Positions 11,378 to 22,894 of a stretch of 64,000 nt of DNA are shown here, one piece after another. Source of the stretch: Eretmocerus hayati (lineage: Eukaryota > Arthropoda > Insecta > Hymenoptera > Aphelinidae); the NCBI GenBank assembly GCA_029851415.1, contig CM056741.1:66330282-66394281 (forward strand), given 5' to 3'. The notes beneath the pieces are model-generated. The model had not been told where the DNA came from and did not search any database. It was given only the letters and a program-made list of their open reading frames with translations. The first letter of the stretch is position 1. Every line of letters begins with the position of its first letter. The position numbers and the translations under genes were made by a program.

Positions 11378-12048
11378 CTACAAAATTAAATCAAAAAGTA
11401 ATAATAGTTTCGGTACGCTCATAACTTATTCTGCCCAAATTTGAGCAATTTAGAGGATTCTTATCTGCGTATATTTTGAAGAGGAATCGAATCCCTGTGC
11501 CAATCATGCATGTGCCTGTATTATTTTCGAGGTAAATAAAGTTCAATTAAGGATTGATCCCTTCGTCTATGTGTCAGGAGGTGGGGCCATTCAATCTCTG
11601 CCCTATGGTTCTCCCGAGGGGTCTCAAGATTACAGAAAATCGAATTTCCTCATATGTTATTTCACTCACTTACCTAGAGTGTGAGCATCACATACACTCG
11701 CTCTCTCCGCGAGAAAGTGTCCCCGTCAGGCTTCCGTAGAACATGCATTGATCGCAAGACTCAAGGGTCAACTCTTGCTTAGAGGTGAATATTCAGGAAT
11801 CATTGGTTGTAATCCTCTGTCACAAGCGAGTGTGACCGTAAACGATTAAAAAAGAGTAGATGATTCATTCTCGGAAATGGAGATAAAATTCTTCGAGACG
11901 AATTGTATCTCTCCAGTCATCTGCAACAAGACAGCCGAATTTCTTGCTTAGCATTATGAATATATCTATCAAGTTTTTAATAGTCCCATCTCTTCGGAAG
12001 ACAAAACGGTTAAAATTCCAGATTCATCTTTCCTAGGATGATGCTTTA
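11378..12048. other. No recognised gene
   Basis: No frame, repeat or hairpin could be supported here. Confidence 0.3.
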
Positions 12049-12887
12049 GGGCGAAATTACATGGACGGAGTAGAGCGGAAAAATCAGAGAGGAGCGTAAA
12101 ATCTGGCAGCCAATCACAACACACGAGTTTCAAAATATTGGCGCGCTCTCTGAACTCGAATGTTTTGTTTGCAGTTTCAATGAGATTTCTTGATTCAGTT
12201 GAAATTGAGGAGATATTCGTGCAACTGAGTAATTATAGACAATAACTATGTGATTAGACCGCATTACTTCACTTTTCTAATCGTATAAAATTAGGTCATA
12301 GCTCAGTAGACGGTTCTATTTCGAGGTTAGGAAGCGATTGCGTAAAGGCTAACTATATATTTCAGCTGCTTAATCTTCGTCCGTTGTTTGAATAATCACT
12401 GAACGTTGTTGAGATTGTCCATATTATTCTATCAAAGCTAAGTACAGTCGCATTCTGAAAAATTTCGGCGACCGCGACATGAATGCGAGAACCTGAGCAG
12501 CTGCATTCAGCAGACGACACGCTGTTTTTTCCGCTCCCTCTTTCGCGTGGTCCCCGGTTTACATGGACCGTAGTTTTGACGGAGTAGCGTGAAAATGCAA
12601 TCTTCAAAAATTTCTCTGAGAACTTTAGAGAGCCCGAATCATCATTGACGACTTCATATTCTATCAATATTCATGACAGAAGATGATGAGTTTATTTGCA
12701 CGAAGCATAATTAATTAATTTTTGATATGCAATATTTTACGCCGTGTTTTTTTCCTCTCTCCTGCGCCCATGTAAACGGGGTACCACGCTGTTGGAAGGA
12801 GCGGAAAGTTGAGAGCGCTCTGATTGGCCAGCATTTTTACGCTCCTCTCTGATTTTTCCGCTCTACTCCGTCCATGTAATTTCGCCC
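12049..12887. mobile_element. PIF/Harbinger-type MITE, 839 bp
   Basis: The terminal inverted repeats of roughly 55-65 bp start GGGCGAAATTACATGGACGG, with the complement at the right end. The element is flanked on both sides by TTA (12046-12048 and 12888-12890). A 3-bp TWA target duplication and GGGC/GGCC-type ends are the hallmarks of PIF/Harbinger elements. A second internal pair around TTTACATGG/CCATGTAAA forms a subterminal inverted repeat. There is no transposase, so it is non-autonomous. Confidence 0.8.
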
Positions 12888-12890
12888 TTA

Positions 12891-13290
12891 TTGATTCCAT
12901 AAAAGCATTCTTGTGCTGACCTCATCATGCCCAGAATCACGATATAAGTGAGGCGATGATCCCCAGAATTTGCTTGATTGGCTGGAATTTTGAATTCATG
13001 TACGCTAACATGGAGCACCACTGATTCCATGGAATCCGTTTTGCTGTGACCTAATCATGCCTAAAAATTTGATGTAGGAAAGGCGTTATTCCCCAGAGTT
13101 TGTTTGATTTGCTGGACAATTAAATCAATGTTCACTAATATGTTGAATTATATTGATTTCATAAGATCATCTCGTTTTGCAGACCTGATCATGCTTAAAA
13201 ACATGATGTATCCTACTCCTTATGAGTTGTTCAGTTGCTGGATCTTGGAAAACTTGGTTCCAGCCTGTATTTCAATGTAGAAGAGTCCCA
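12891..13290. other. No gene; weak ~120-bp internal similarity
   Basis: Three diverged lines share a pattern around GATTCCAT, CATGCC(C/T)A and TTGATT(T/G)GCTGGA, suggesting an old tandem repeat with ~120-bp period. Nothing else is visible. Confidence 0.35.
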
Positions 13291-13294
13291 AACC

Positions 13295-13500
13295 TCCCTC
13301 CGAGGGGTGGGTTTGACCTTGTGCTGGGGGCCAAGCCCAAAACTCGATAGTTGGGGAGGAGGAGCGGGTCAGTGCTGAATCACTTGGTGGTCTAGTGGTG
13401 ACCGTCCTCTAAAGCGACGCACTGGCAGGGCGTATCCTTGCCCTGCGCCTATGGGGGGAACCAGGGTTAAGCCGAAAAGCAGGTGCCCGGTATATAAATA
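13295..13500 (+). mobile_element. Possible tRNA-derived SINE
   Basis: GGTGGTCTAGTGGT at about 13385 resembles a Pol III box A of tRNA-Glu/Gly type. GGGTTAAGCC about 75 bases later is a weak box B. The region is GC-rich against AT-rich flanks and ends in ATATAAATAA. Box B is poor and no target duplication was found, so this is tentative. Confidence 0.35.
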
Positions 13501-13540
13501 ACAATATTCCAATATTCCTGTGTTTGAAAGTCAAATCATG

Positions 13541-13918
13541 TAATAAATCAATTGGCCATTGCAAGCTAATTTAATCAGCGGATGTGCTGATTCTTGAACA
13601 TAGATCGATATTGAAATCGATCTATGTACCTTCAAGACACCTCTCATGCGAGGTTGCAGCTTGAAGGCTTTGGATGGAAATGAACGAATGAGATGAAATA
13701 CTCAAAAATTATAATTCTACGCTTGATGTTGGTCCGTTTCGCCTTTCTTTGACAGATCTGGCTCTTCAGGGGGACTGAAGGGATCTGGTTCGAGTTGTAA
13801 CCTCGCATAAGATGTGCCTTAGAGATACATAGATCGATTTCAATATCGATCTATGTTCAAGAATCAGCATATCCGCTGATTAAATTAGCTCGCAATGGCC
13901 AATTCATATATCACATGA
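13541..13918. repeat. Palindromic element (about 130-bp arms)
   Basis: The left arm, containing AATTGGCCATTGC, TTTAATCAGCGGAT and the self-complementary CATAGATCGATATTG, is repeated inverted at the right. The arms also share AACCTCGCAT/ATGCGAGGTT. The spacer is ~110 bp with no coding potential. Confidence 0.75.
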
Positions 13919-13990
13919 TTTAAAATTCCCGCGAGCGATAAAGTCACGATCGATCATATCGATCAAGTACGAAAATAATTCTAATCGTCA
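13828..13990 (+). repeat. Direct repeat, left copy (partner at 16208-16381)
   Basis: This ~160-bp sequence, from ACATAGATCGATTTCAATAT to AGTACGAAAATAATTCTAAT, recurs in the same orientation at 16208-16381 with a modest number of changes. It includes the right arm of the palindrome at 13541-13918. Confidence 0.8.
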
Positions 13991-15040
13991 CCGGTTGTCG
14001 GCCCATCAACGACCGAGATTAAAACGTTACTCACAAGTGCCTGCGAAAGTCTCTGATTCATACATAAGGACGATTAAAATCTCGATAACCAAGCACTAGA
14101 CCGGAGATACGCGCTACGCGCGTGATTCGGACATTTTCCCTTTCCATTTGAGATTGTTATAATGGATGAAATAGTTGTATTCAATCTCATCCATGAAACT
14201 AACCAATTCAGTTCTCCTGATGAGAATGAACATTATACTTTTTATATGAAAGTAACTCCACTTTTCCGCAGAAAACGAAAAGGTATCCAGCATTCAGTTG
14301 CATGTATCGATTTAATATCAATTATAATATAATCAATTGGATTGGATATTTGACGGATTGATATACTTCCATGAATTCTGAAGGAGGTGGAATATTTGAT
14401 CTTTTGGATTCATCATTGGGATTAATCGGTTGAAATTAAAAGTTTTCATCTAACAAAATTATGGCCATCACTCAATGTGAGGGATTGAGCGTGCTAATTG
14501 TCTCGAGATTGTCTCATGGTTTAATGCTCGATGTCCCGGATATCCTTCCAAATCCAATGAAATCAACAGACACTGAATGTCTGATGGATTGAGATTCTAG
14601 TTAGATCTCGGTGAACAAAACGATGGCTATCATTTGAATTCTCGTCGGATCAAACGTGCTGACTATTCGGATATCCCTTGGAATCTAATGAAATTAACAG
14701 AAACAGGATTAATCATTTACATACCCTCCATCGATTACGTTCAAATCTCGCGCCGATACCACTCGCAGCGTCGCAGCTGACGAGTGAAATTTGCCGCGAG
14801 TCATCAAATCAGAATCGAAAGGATTGCGCGGAGCCACGCGTTGAGAACCCTTTCGATTAAAATCGATTCCGAGACCGTACGTTGAGACCCGCTGGAAGCC
14901 GGACAAAGATACCGCGTAGATGTCGGCGTGGACTGCTTGCTAATCTAATCTCATCTAGATGACCATTTGCTGTTACTTGGAGGACAAATTGCCCCATAAT
15001 TCGATATTCGAGAGATATCGCAATTTGTCATTTAATTATA
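13991..15040. other. No recognised gene
   Basis: The frames are short and unconvincing. CGCGCTACGCGCG near 14113 is a small palindrome. Confidence 0.3.
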
Positions 15041-16200
15041 TGACTAGGAACTGGACACGCGCGCAAGCGCGCGGATAAGTTATTGTTACCCGCGATTCCG
15101 TTGTCGTTGCCCAAGATTTCGTTACCGGACCCGAGATTTCGTTATCGGACCCGAGATTTCGTTATCGGACCCGAGATTTCGTTATTGTCATTTTCTGTAC
15201 TTCCCTATGATGTAGGCTACTGGAATGGTTCTGAGAATGAGCAGAACTCAATTCTGTAATGTATTTCCATGCCATAACCAACCCAATAAATAATCACGAC
15301 CGCAAGACCGCGCGTTGAGTATTTGCGCGTTCACCGGACTATCTTGTATTCCGTTTGAAATTTCCCGCCACAACGGCAGAGCAGAAACAGCAGGACTCCC
15401 CGCGCGCGCGCCTTCGTCGGGATCCCTTCCTCCTTGATTGAGCCATGAGCGGCGGGGATCTCGCGTCTTTTATGCTTGCGTCTACGTGGCCGATGTACTA
15501 TACCCGAGTAGGCCACGTACAGTTTTATTAAGCTAAAGCCATCGTGGATCGGCACCAATCACCGCGGGAGCACCCACACCAAATTGATCCCACACACGTT
15601 ACACACTCTTGGGAATTCGCGAGATTCCTCACGGACGGGAACCAGCTGATCTTCGAGCGGGACCGAGTCGACCTCGACCATCGAGATTTCGACCACTAGC
15701 GGAATAAGATAGGGACTAGGAACTTGAGACCCGCGCAAGCGCGCGGATTTGTTATTTTTGATTTGTTATTGTTACCCGCGATATCGCTATTGTTGCCTGC
15801 GATTCCTTTCCTGAATCTACGATGAATGAGTTTTCGCGCCACATCGCTCGAACAGGAACAGCAGGATTCCCCCGCGCGCGCACTCTCCGGGAATCCCCTC
15901 CCCTTTGATTGAGAGAGCCATATGGATGGATCGTGGAGACGTCTAAATTGTGTCTTCTGCTGGCGCCTGCGTGGTCGATGTATAGTTTAGCCAAGCATGG
16001 TCAACAGGGCTACATACAGTAATATCAGACTTAACCCATGGATTGGCACCAATCAGCGCGGGGACACTCACACCAATCCCATTTCACACACGTTACACAC
16101 TCTTGCGAACTCGCGAGATTTCACACCGACGACGATCAGCTGATCTTCGACCAACGACTTTCGATTAAATGCGGAATAGGATAGGGAAAGTGCACTTTTA
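15041..16200 (+). repeat. Tandem duplication of a ~650-bp GC-rich unit
   Basis: The two units begin at about 15048 (ACTAGGAACTGGACACG) and 15715 (ACTAGGAACTTGAGACC). They share AGCGCGCGGAT, CAGGA(C/T)TCCCC followed by CGCGCGCG, a TGATTGAG(AG)AGCCAT word, CACGTTACACACTCTTG and CAGCTGATCTTCGA. The pair lies between the direct repeats at 13828 and 16208. No frames are conserved between the units. Confidence 0.7.
15116..15185 (+). repeat. Short tandem repeat, ~21-bp unit
   Basis: About three to four copies of CCCGAGATTTCGTTATCGGA occur head to tail. Confidence 0.85.
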
Positions 16201-16207
16201 CGCACAG

Positions 16208-16381
16208 TGTATCGAACAGGTACATAGATTGATTTCAATATCGATCTATGTTCGAGAATCAGCCCATACGCTGATTAAATTAGCTTGCAATAGCCAATTC
16301 ATATATTGCATGATAAGAAATTCCCGCGAGCAATAAAGTCACGATCGATCATACTGATCAAGTACGAAAATAATTCTAATT
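16208..16381 (+). repeat. Direct repeat, right copy (partner at 13828-13990)
   Basis: It is a same-orientation copy of 13828-13990 with scattered substitutions. It stops just before the 3' end of the minus-strand LINE. Confidence 0.8.
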
Positions 16382-16481
16382 GTGTTTGAAAGTAATGGGG
16401 AACAAATTTCAGGGACTCTCTATCTGAGTTTCATAGAGACAGGGCAGGGTTCTCGTCCGGGACATAATTTTTCCAGTTTCA

Positions 16482-18120
16482 CTTTTTTTTTTTTTTTTTT
16501 ATTTAGCACTTCAAACTTCTCTATGGAAGTTTATATTGGCAATACAAAATCAAATTCACATATGTACTTAAACTCTAAGACAGCAATCGTTCAAAAAATC
16601 ATGGATCAAATAACATACTTGTTTTTTCGGTTTATAAACAATCACCATTACGCACATTGGTAGTTGGTGACCAAGAGCTCTGAGGCTCCTGATGAATTTA
16701 GTCCTTTGTTGATCATACAGTTCACATTGCCACAGAATGTGTTCTATATCTTGGTTTGCATTACCACACTCACATTCAGATTTTTCAATGATATGAATTC
16801 GAGCTAGAGATGAAGCTAAGCTGTAGTGGTTGGCTCTAATACGATTAATAGTAACTGAAACTTCTCTAGGTAGTTGCATTGTATGATACCAAGGTTTTGA
16901 ACCAGCGTTGTAATAGAATTGAACATATTCTTTTGCCTTTTTGGCACCTTCTTCAATGATGGTAGTTTGAGTATTCGCAATTGCTTGCTCTTTGAAACCT
17001 CGGAACAAATCTGTGAACGGAATCTTAAGGGAATCTAGGGGTTCTTTTTCGGTAGCTGCTTTTGCCAGAGAGTCTACTTTTTCATTTCCTTGGATTCCAG
17101 AGTGCGAAGGGATCCATACAAAATTTAGTGTACTATTATTTGGAGTGCGACGAGTGAATTCTAGATACTTTTTCTTCAAACTGAGTAGATAAGGATTAAC
17201 TTTAATTTTTATCTTGGGATTCATTAAGGCTTTCAATGCACTCTGCGAGTCAGAAAGAATGAGACAATTTCTATCACTGTGCTCTAGAGCAAGATCTAAT
17301 GCACTATCTAGAGCAACACATTCTGCAGTGTAAATAGAAGCATCTTTACAGAGGCTCTTACTAATCTCTATGTCCATTTCTGGGCACCAGCATGATGCTC
17401 CAGCAGATACGTTACAGTCGATCTTACTGCCATCGGTATAAATAGATAGGGCATTATTCTTTTTGACGTATTCATTCATCTCAAGGTCAACATTATTTGA
17501 AACAAGGAGTTTAGATGCGAATTCTAAGTCAACAGGGATACAACACAAAATACTATCAAAGCTTTGCAAATATATACCGTAAGATGGGTGTTTCACAATA
17601 CTATCAGTAGCAAGCTGTACATTTCTGATACATTTATCAAGTATTTTCCTACATCGTTGAGGTTTTTTCATGATCTTTCTATAGTAGGTCTGAATACGTT
17701 GATACGGGGAGGATTGTACATTAGATGAAACTTTGCTAAGATAACAGTTGCATAGGTGGATCGCTCTATCTTCAATGTAAGGCAATTTGGACTCAGCGAT
17801 TAGTATGTTTGTCGGTGTACTACATCGATACCCTAGAGCAATTCTGATTGCAGCATATTGCAATTTTTCAATTTTCTCAATGTTTGTTTTCCTACTCGAC
17901 AGATATAAAAAGCTGCCGTAATCGATTATCGACCGAACATAGCTTTTATATATGATAACAAGAGTTTCTGGGTCTGAGCCCCACCAAGTTCCACAAAGAA
18001 ATCTTAGTATATTGAGAGCCTTGCCACCTTTCACCTTGCCACCAGTTTCACTTGAACCAATAATTCTATATGAGAAACAGATCATTGATCCCAGCTGACA
18101 TGATTTTGTAGGCACAAATA
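16482..18120 (-). pseudogene. 5'-truncated I-type LINE, 3' end with RNase H
   Basis: An open minus-strand frame of about 515 codons (18115-16568) starts inside the reverse transcriptase thumb (TLVIIYKSYVRSIIDYGSFLY; RIALGYRCSTPTN). It runs into an RNase H domain with the acidic residues in YTDGSK, YTAECVAL, LSDSQSAL and VDSLAKAA, plus the PSHSGIQGNE loop. It ends with a CECGN...HILWQC zinc-type motif. These are standard for the C-terminus of I-superfamily LINE ORF2. The endonuclease and catalytic reverse transcriptase are missing, as expected from incomplete target-primed reverse transcription. A T run at about 16482-16500 on the plus strand is the element's poly(A) tail. The frame is intact, suggesting a fairly recent insertion. 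Confidence 0.85.
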
Positions 18121-20049
18121 ATGTTCCAATTCATAGGACTGGATTAAAATAAAGAGAGATAGATGGACTCTAAGTTTCAATGTTTCAGATTCGTTTGCCA
18201 ACTATGACCTTGGATTTCTGTTCATTCGTATCGAGTACCTTGCAACTTTAGGATGAGAATCATTCTTTAGGCATTAAAATGATGCAATTGACGACAGGGA
18301 GATCAGTGTAAGATGAAAAATCGGAAGACAAACATCTTCCAAGGTTTGAATTAGTTTTGCGCTGAATTAGAAGAGATTATAGACTTTTCGTGTATGAGAT
18401 GCACCTGATGATATCCATCATCAACCTCCAAGAGTTCTTCGTCTAAGGGTGACTATGGTGGAGAGTTTTGCTTGAGGCACTATTTTCGAATTTCTTCTGC
18501 GAATTTAGTTCAGAATAAGAGACAAAGTAGATAATTGATTTCAAATTTTCTTCTAGAGAGTAATCATACTTCATCTCATAGAATTGAATGGAAATGAAGT
18601 GAAAGAGGTGATTTTTAAAATAGAATTACAACTCATAACTTGAAACAACACTTCCAGGTAAAATTTGGAAATGTTGCCTCGAGCAAGATCTAGTTATATC
18701 AATCTTTGTTAAAGACCTCCTGAAGGTTGGTGAAGGAGGGAACCGCTCCTATCATATACTCGGTGCGTACTGATTGTAGTGTTACATATTCTGCGCATTG
18801 TACAAGGTCATCCAAAAGTATAGGTAAGCCCTGAAAAGGGTTGAACAAATCACTTGTCCGGTCTCAATCGCACATGAATGGAGGATTCAGGCCCTGGTCG
18901 TTTTGCAAACCAACTTTGAACGTCGTATCACGAAAGTCCCGTTTTGGCGTCTCGCGCGTATCGTCCGTATCGCATTTGCGTATCGTTCGTGACGCGATAC
19001 GCGATAGCGATACGTTGAGGTCATATTATGTTTTTAATTTCTTTTTGTGGATGAAATGTCTGCTAGCTTATTGATTTCATGCCCAATTTTTGCGCATGGT
19101 ATGGTAATTTCAAAACGTGGAATCACTTCTTAATTTTTTTGAGTAGATAAGATCAAACCAAGCGATTGAGAAAAACTCTGAAACTTGAAAACTCTGAAAC
19201 TTTGTGGGTGCTCAAATTATTTTTATTTTGACAACTTTTCATTTAGAATCCCAAAAATATCCCTTACAACGTAAAATCACTCCTTGATTTTCTCTCTCAT
19301 TACTTTATCTTTAGCAGAACTCAAATATTATCTTAGCGGCATCAGTATGCAAATGATACGAGTTTATTGACGTTTACTTCTAGTGAATAATATTTGAAGC
19401 AACATCTGGAACCAGAGGCAAAATAATTGGCCCAGTAGAGGGGCACAGATTGATACATTTTCCACGTAAACAGATTAGAGAATCTGATGCTCAAAGTTAT
19501 GAAAAAGGCTTTTTAGATTCTGGATAATTGAGATTTGATTTGTGGAGAAAATATTTTGTTTCAAACTTGTTGCCCTGAACTGAAGGCAAATTATAATTCG
19601 CAACCTCATTTTTCATTCGTATTGTGTGGAAATTCAATGAAAATGTACTGTGTTTCCATCAAATTTTTTTGTAAAGGGTTTGATACGAGAAATCTCATCC
19701 CACTAGTATTAAATAGACAATTCCAGCGTGACATCATTCATGGATGACCCTAAAGATATGATTGACTTTCGGCGGCTCGTAGTTTGCAGATCGAGTCCTC
19801 GAATCTTGTTATTCTTTTTTTTATTTCTAAAGTTTTCATCAAGGAAAATACGGCAACGACAAGATTCGAGGACCTTGACAGGAAATTACAAGCCGCTCAT
19901 CGTGAATCATACCTTTGGATGGGTGCCTGGTACTTGAACTATGTCAGAATTTATGAAATCTCAGATAGAAGATCAATGTCTCATTTGAAAAATTAAGAAA
20001 TGCTCAATAAGATTTTTTGATTTTGATCGTCACTTACGTTCTGGTTCCG
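18121..20049. other. No recognised gene
   Basis: A cluster of GCGATACG/CGTATCG words lies near 18950-19015. Otherwise the stretch is AT-rich DNA with only short frames. Confidence 0.3.
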
Positions 20050-20812
20050 TACCGGCCCTCGAAGAATGTCGATCTGGTCCTGTAACGGTCATCGGCGAGT
20101 ATTTGTAAGGTCCTGTGACGTTACCCGGTCCTGTGACTGTCGATGTGAGCCTGTAATGGTCCCCGGCAAGTGTCAATCTGGTCCTGTAACGATCCCCTGC
20201 GAATGTCGATCTGGTCCCGTATCGGTGCCCAGCAAGTGTCGATGTGGTCCCGTATCGGTGCTCGGCGAGTATCGATCTGGCCCCGTACCGCTGCACGGCA
20301 AGTGTCGATCTGCTCCGGTATCAGTGACCAACGAGTGACGATTCAGTCTCATATCGGTCATCGGCGAGTATCGATGTGGTCCTACACGGTCCTCGCGGCC
20401 AGTGTCAATCTGATCCTGTAACGATCCCCTGCGAGTGTCGATGTGGCCCGGTATCGGCGCCCAGCAAGTGTCGATCTGGTCCCGTACCGCTGCACGGCAA
20501 GTGTCGATCTAGCCCTGTAACGGTCATAGGCGAGTGTCAATGCGGTCTCGTACCGGTGCCCGGCGAGTTTTGATGTGGTCCGTTAACGGTCCTCAGAAAG
20601 TGTCAATCTGGTCCTGTAACGGTCATCAGCTAGTATTTATAAGGTCCTGTAACGATTCCCGGCGAGTGTCGATCTGGTCCTGTAACGGGCCCCGGCGAGT
20701 GTCAATCTGGTCCCGTACCAGTGCCCAGCAAGTGTCGATTCTGTCTCGTATCGATCATTGGCGACCGTCGATCTGGTCCCGTATCGGTCATCGGCGAGTA
20801 TCTTGTAGAATC
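20050..20812. repeat. 33-bp minisatellite array (about 23 units)
   Basis: The unit consists of two halves, GTGTCGATCTGGTCC and (T/C)GTA(A/T)CGGTCCCCGGCGA, with substitutions between copies. Because 33 is divisible by three, several frames stay open for 60-110 codons and translate as 11-residue repeats such as SIWSCNGHRRV. This is a by-product of the period; I see no start context, splice signals or domain that argue for a protein. Confidence 0.9.
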
Positions 20813-20937
20813 ATCTCATTCTCTCACCCAATCATTTCAACATTTTGCCTTGTTCGTATAGGGTAATGACTATGTGTTCTCATACGACTTGTCATTGTTC
20901 CAGCACAAAGAGTTCCTACAAACAGTAGATTCCCGGC

Positions 20938-21095
20938 TGAAAATAGAGACGTCCCTGGGCACGTCCCTGGGACGTCTCTAGAGACGTGCCTAAGTATGTC
21001 CCAAGGACGTGCCTAGAGACGTCCTAGAGACGTCCCAGGGACGTCGACTTTTTTAAAAAAATGTGGACGTGCCTAGGAACGTCCCTATACATTCT
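20938..21095. repeat. Cluster of GACGTCCC / GGGACGTC inverted words
   Basis: The words CGTCCCTGGG, AGAGACGT and GTGCCTA occur many times in both orientations, so the segment can fold on itself. It may be one end of a foldback element; no partner end was found. Confidence 0.6.
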
Positions 21096-22894
21096 GGATA
21101 TGCAAAAAATTTTCATCCTCATCATATACTTGTCCAGGTCGATGAGTATGATCTAGAAGGATCATTGGCTGTTAAAGTAGAAACTGCGACCTAGATCATA
21201 TGAGATGACCATTCATGATATTAATAATGAGTGATGGGGAGGTTACCCAGTTTTTTCTCTCAATTTTTATTGGAACTTTGGGTAGAGTATATTGATATGC
21301 CTGGATATAATTAGCTTGATCACTCAATAGATACCCTGGGTAATATTGTCTTGCACTGTAACTTTGAGTTTTGCTTCCTCCATATTCAGCAGTTTCTAAA
21401 CCACATATTGAAAGAATGAGCACAAAAGTTTTCTAACATCCAGGAGAGCTGTTGCCAAGACTGTTCATTCTCATTAACAGAGTCTTGAAAAGATTCTCTC
21501 ATATGGAGACTATACATGATATTATACAATGTGTTGCTGGAATATGGAATGGGATAACACGATCAAAAGAAAATGCTCAAGTGAATCCATGTGTATTAGG
21601 ATAATACTTGGGAACAGTGTCTATATAGATCCAATTCCAAGAGCTAAACGCAAGAACCAAAAAATGCACTGAATGGATGAATGACTCTTATCCGCACAAG
21701 TCTACATTGATGAACAAGAATTTGTAGCAAGAGTATCTTTATAGTAGTTGATATATGTGAACATAAATTGAAAGAACCTCCTACCTCTTGTTATAACTGT
21801 CCGGCATACATTGTAACAAGATATGAGATGATATCAATACTAGTGCATCAATTCCGTTGCATGGGTTTTTGAGTCCGCAGCACGAACATAACTCATTCTC
21901 AAGCTCGGCACAGATTCTCTGTGTTCCTGAGTGCCTCCGTCATTGAGGAATACTCTATATCAGCACTGCCAAGTGAATCTGCAAGCCATTATACACTGAA
22001 AGAAAGGCTCAAGAGTGGCATACTCACTTGCAGATTTTGGGTGTTGGGAGTATGGCTATGCAATCATGAGATTTTCCAGATTGAATGATTCAGTCGATAA
22101 ACCTGGAAACAGAAAGAATACTCTACAAAGTACCAATTCAAATCCATAAAAGCGAGCAGAATTCCTAGAAGTTTGCTTATCTGATAGTCTTGTCTTGGTG
22201 AAAGGGGCTCCTATTCATGTATTAGGTCAAGCGAGCCTCCCTGCATTCACTGACATGCGATTGTTGCACTAAGGCCACAGGTCATTTCTAGGATGAATGA
22301 TTGCCTAGGAAAGGTTCTTCAAAAAGAACTCGATGTGTATTGATTGATGATCAGTTTGATTGCACCAGCACGACGACTGCCAATTCTACACCCGGTGACC
22401 ATAGTGAACATGGCGTATATACGTGATAATCACATGCACGTGTATGTCACATTCGTCAAATTACGCCATGGGCAGCAGCATATTTCTTTTATTCGGAATA
22501 AGTTGTTAAACTGAAACTTGAAATTTCAACCTCGGTTTCTTCATGTACGACCTTTCGTCGGAATCTCGTGATGGATGCGACAAGCGACATGAGCCGGGTT
22601 TGATCCGCTGACCACCGGGGACTCCAGCCTGCCCTGCTCAAGTACTCAGCCGTGCGCCCCGCATGACCCACCTTTTCTGAGTAATTGCGGAAAAACCGCA
22701 AAGATGCAAAGAAAACGTTAAGTCGCCAAATTTCTCCATAAGCAATACATGGGGAATGATCAATTCGACAACTACTCAAAAAAAGGAGCTGATCCGATTT
22801 CGCTGAGAATCAGCTTCGGCTCATGAAGTTTCGTAGAAAAACATCCAATTTCCAGTTTCTTTGGACAATTTTGAAAAACTCATCCTCTTCAGAA
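21096..22894. other. No recognised gene
   Basis: Short frames only. Nothing repeated or hairpin-forming was noticed. Confidence 0.3.

Noticed and set aside
13541..13918. Pair of LTRs
   Set aside because: The two halves are inverted, not direct, so this is a palindrome; no primer site or polypurine tract.
20066..20866. Several 60-110 codon frames in the 33-bp array
   Set aside because: They arise from a stop-poor repeat whose period is divisible by three; there is no gene structure.
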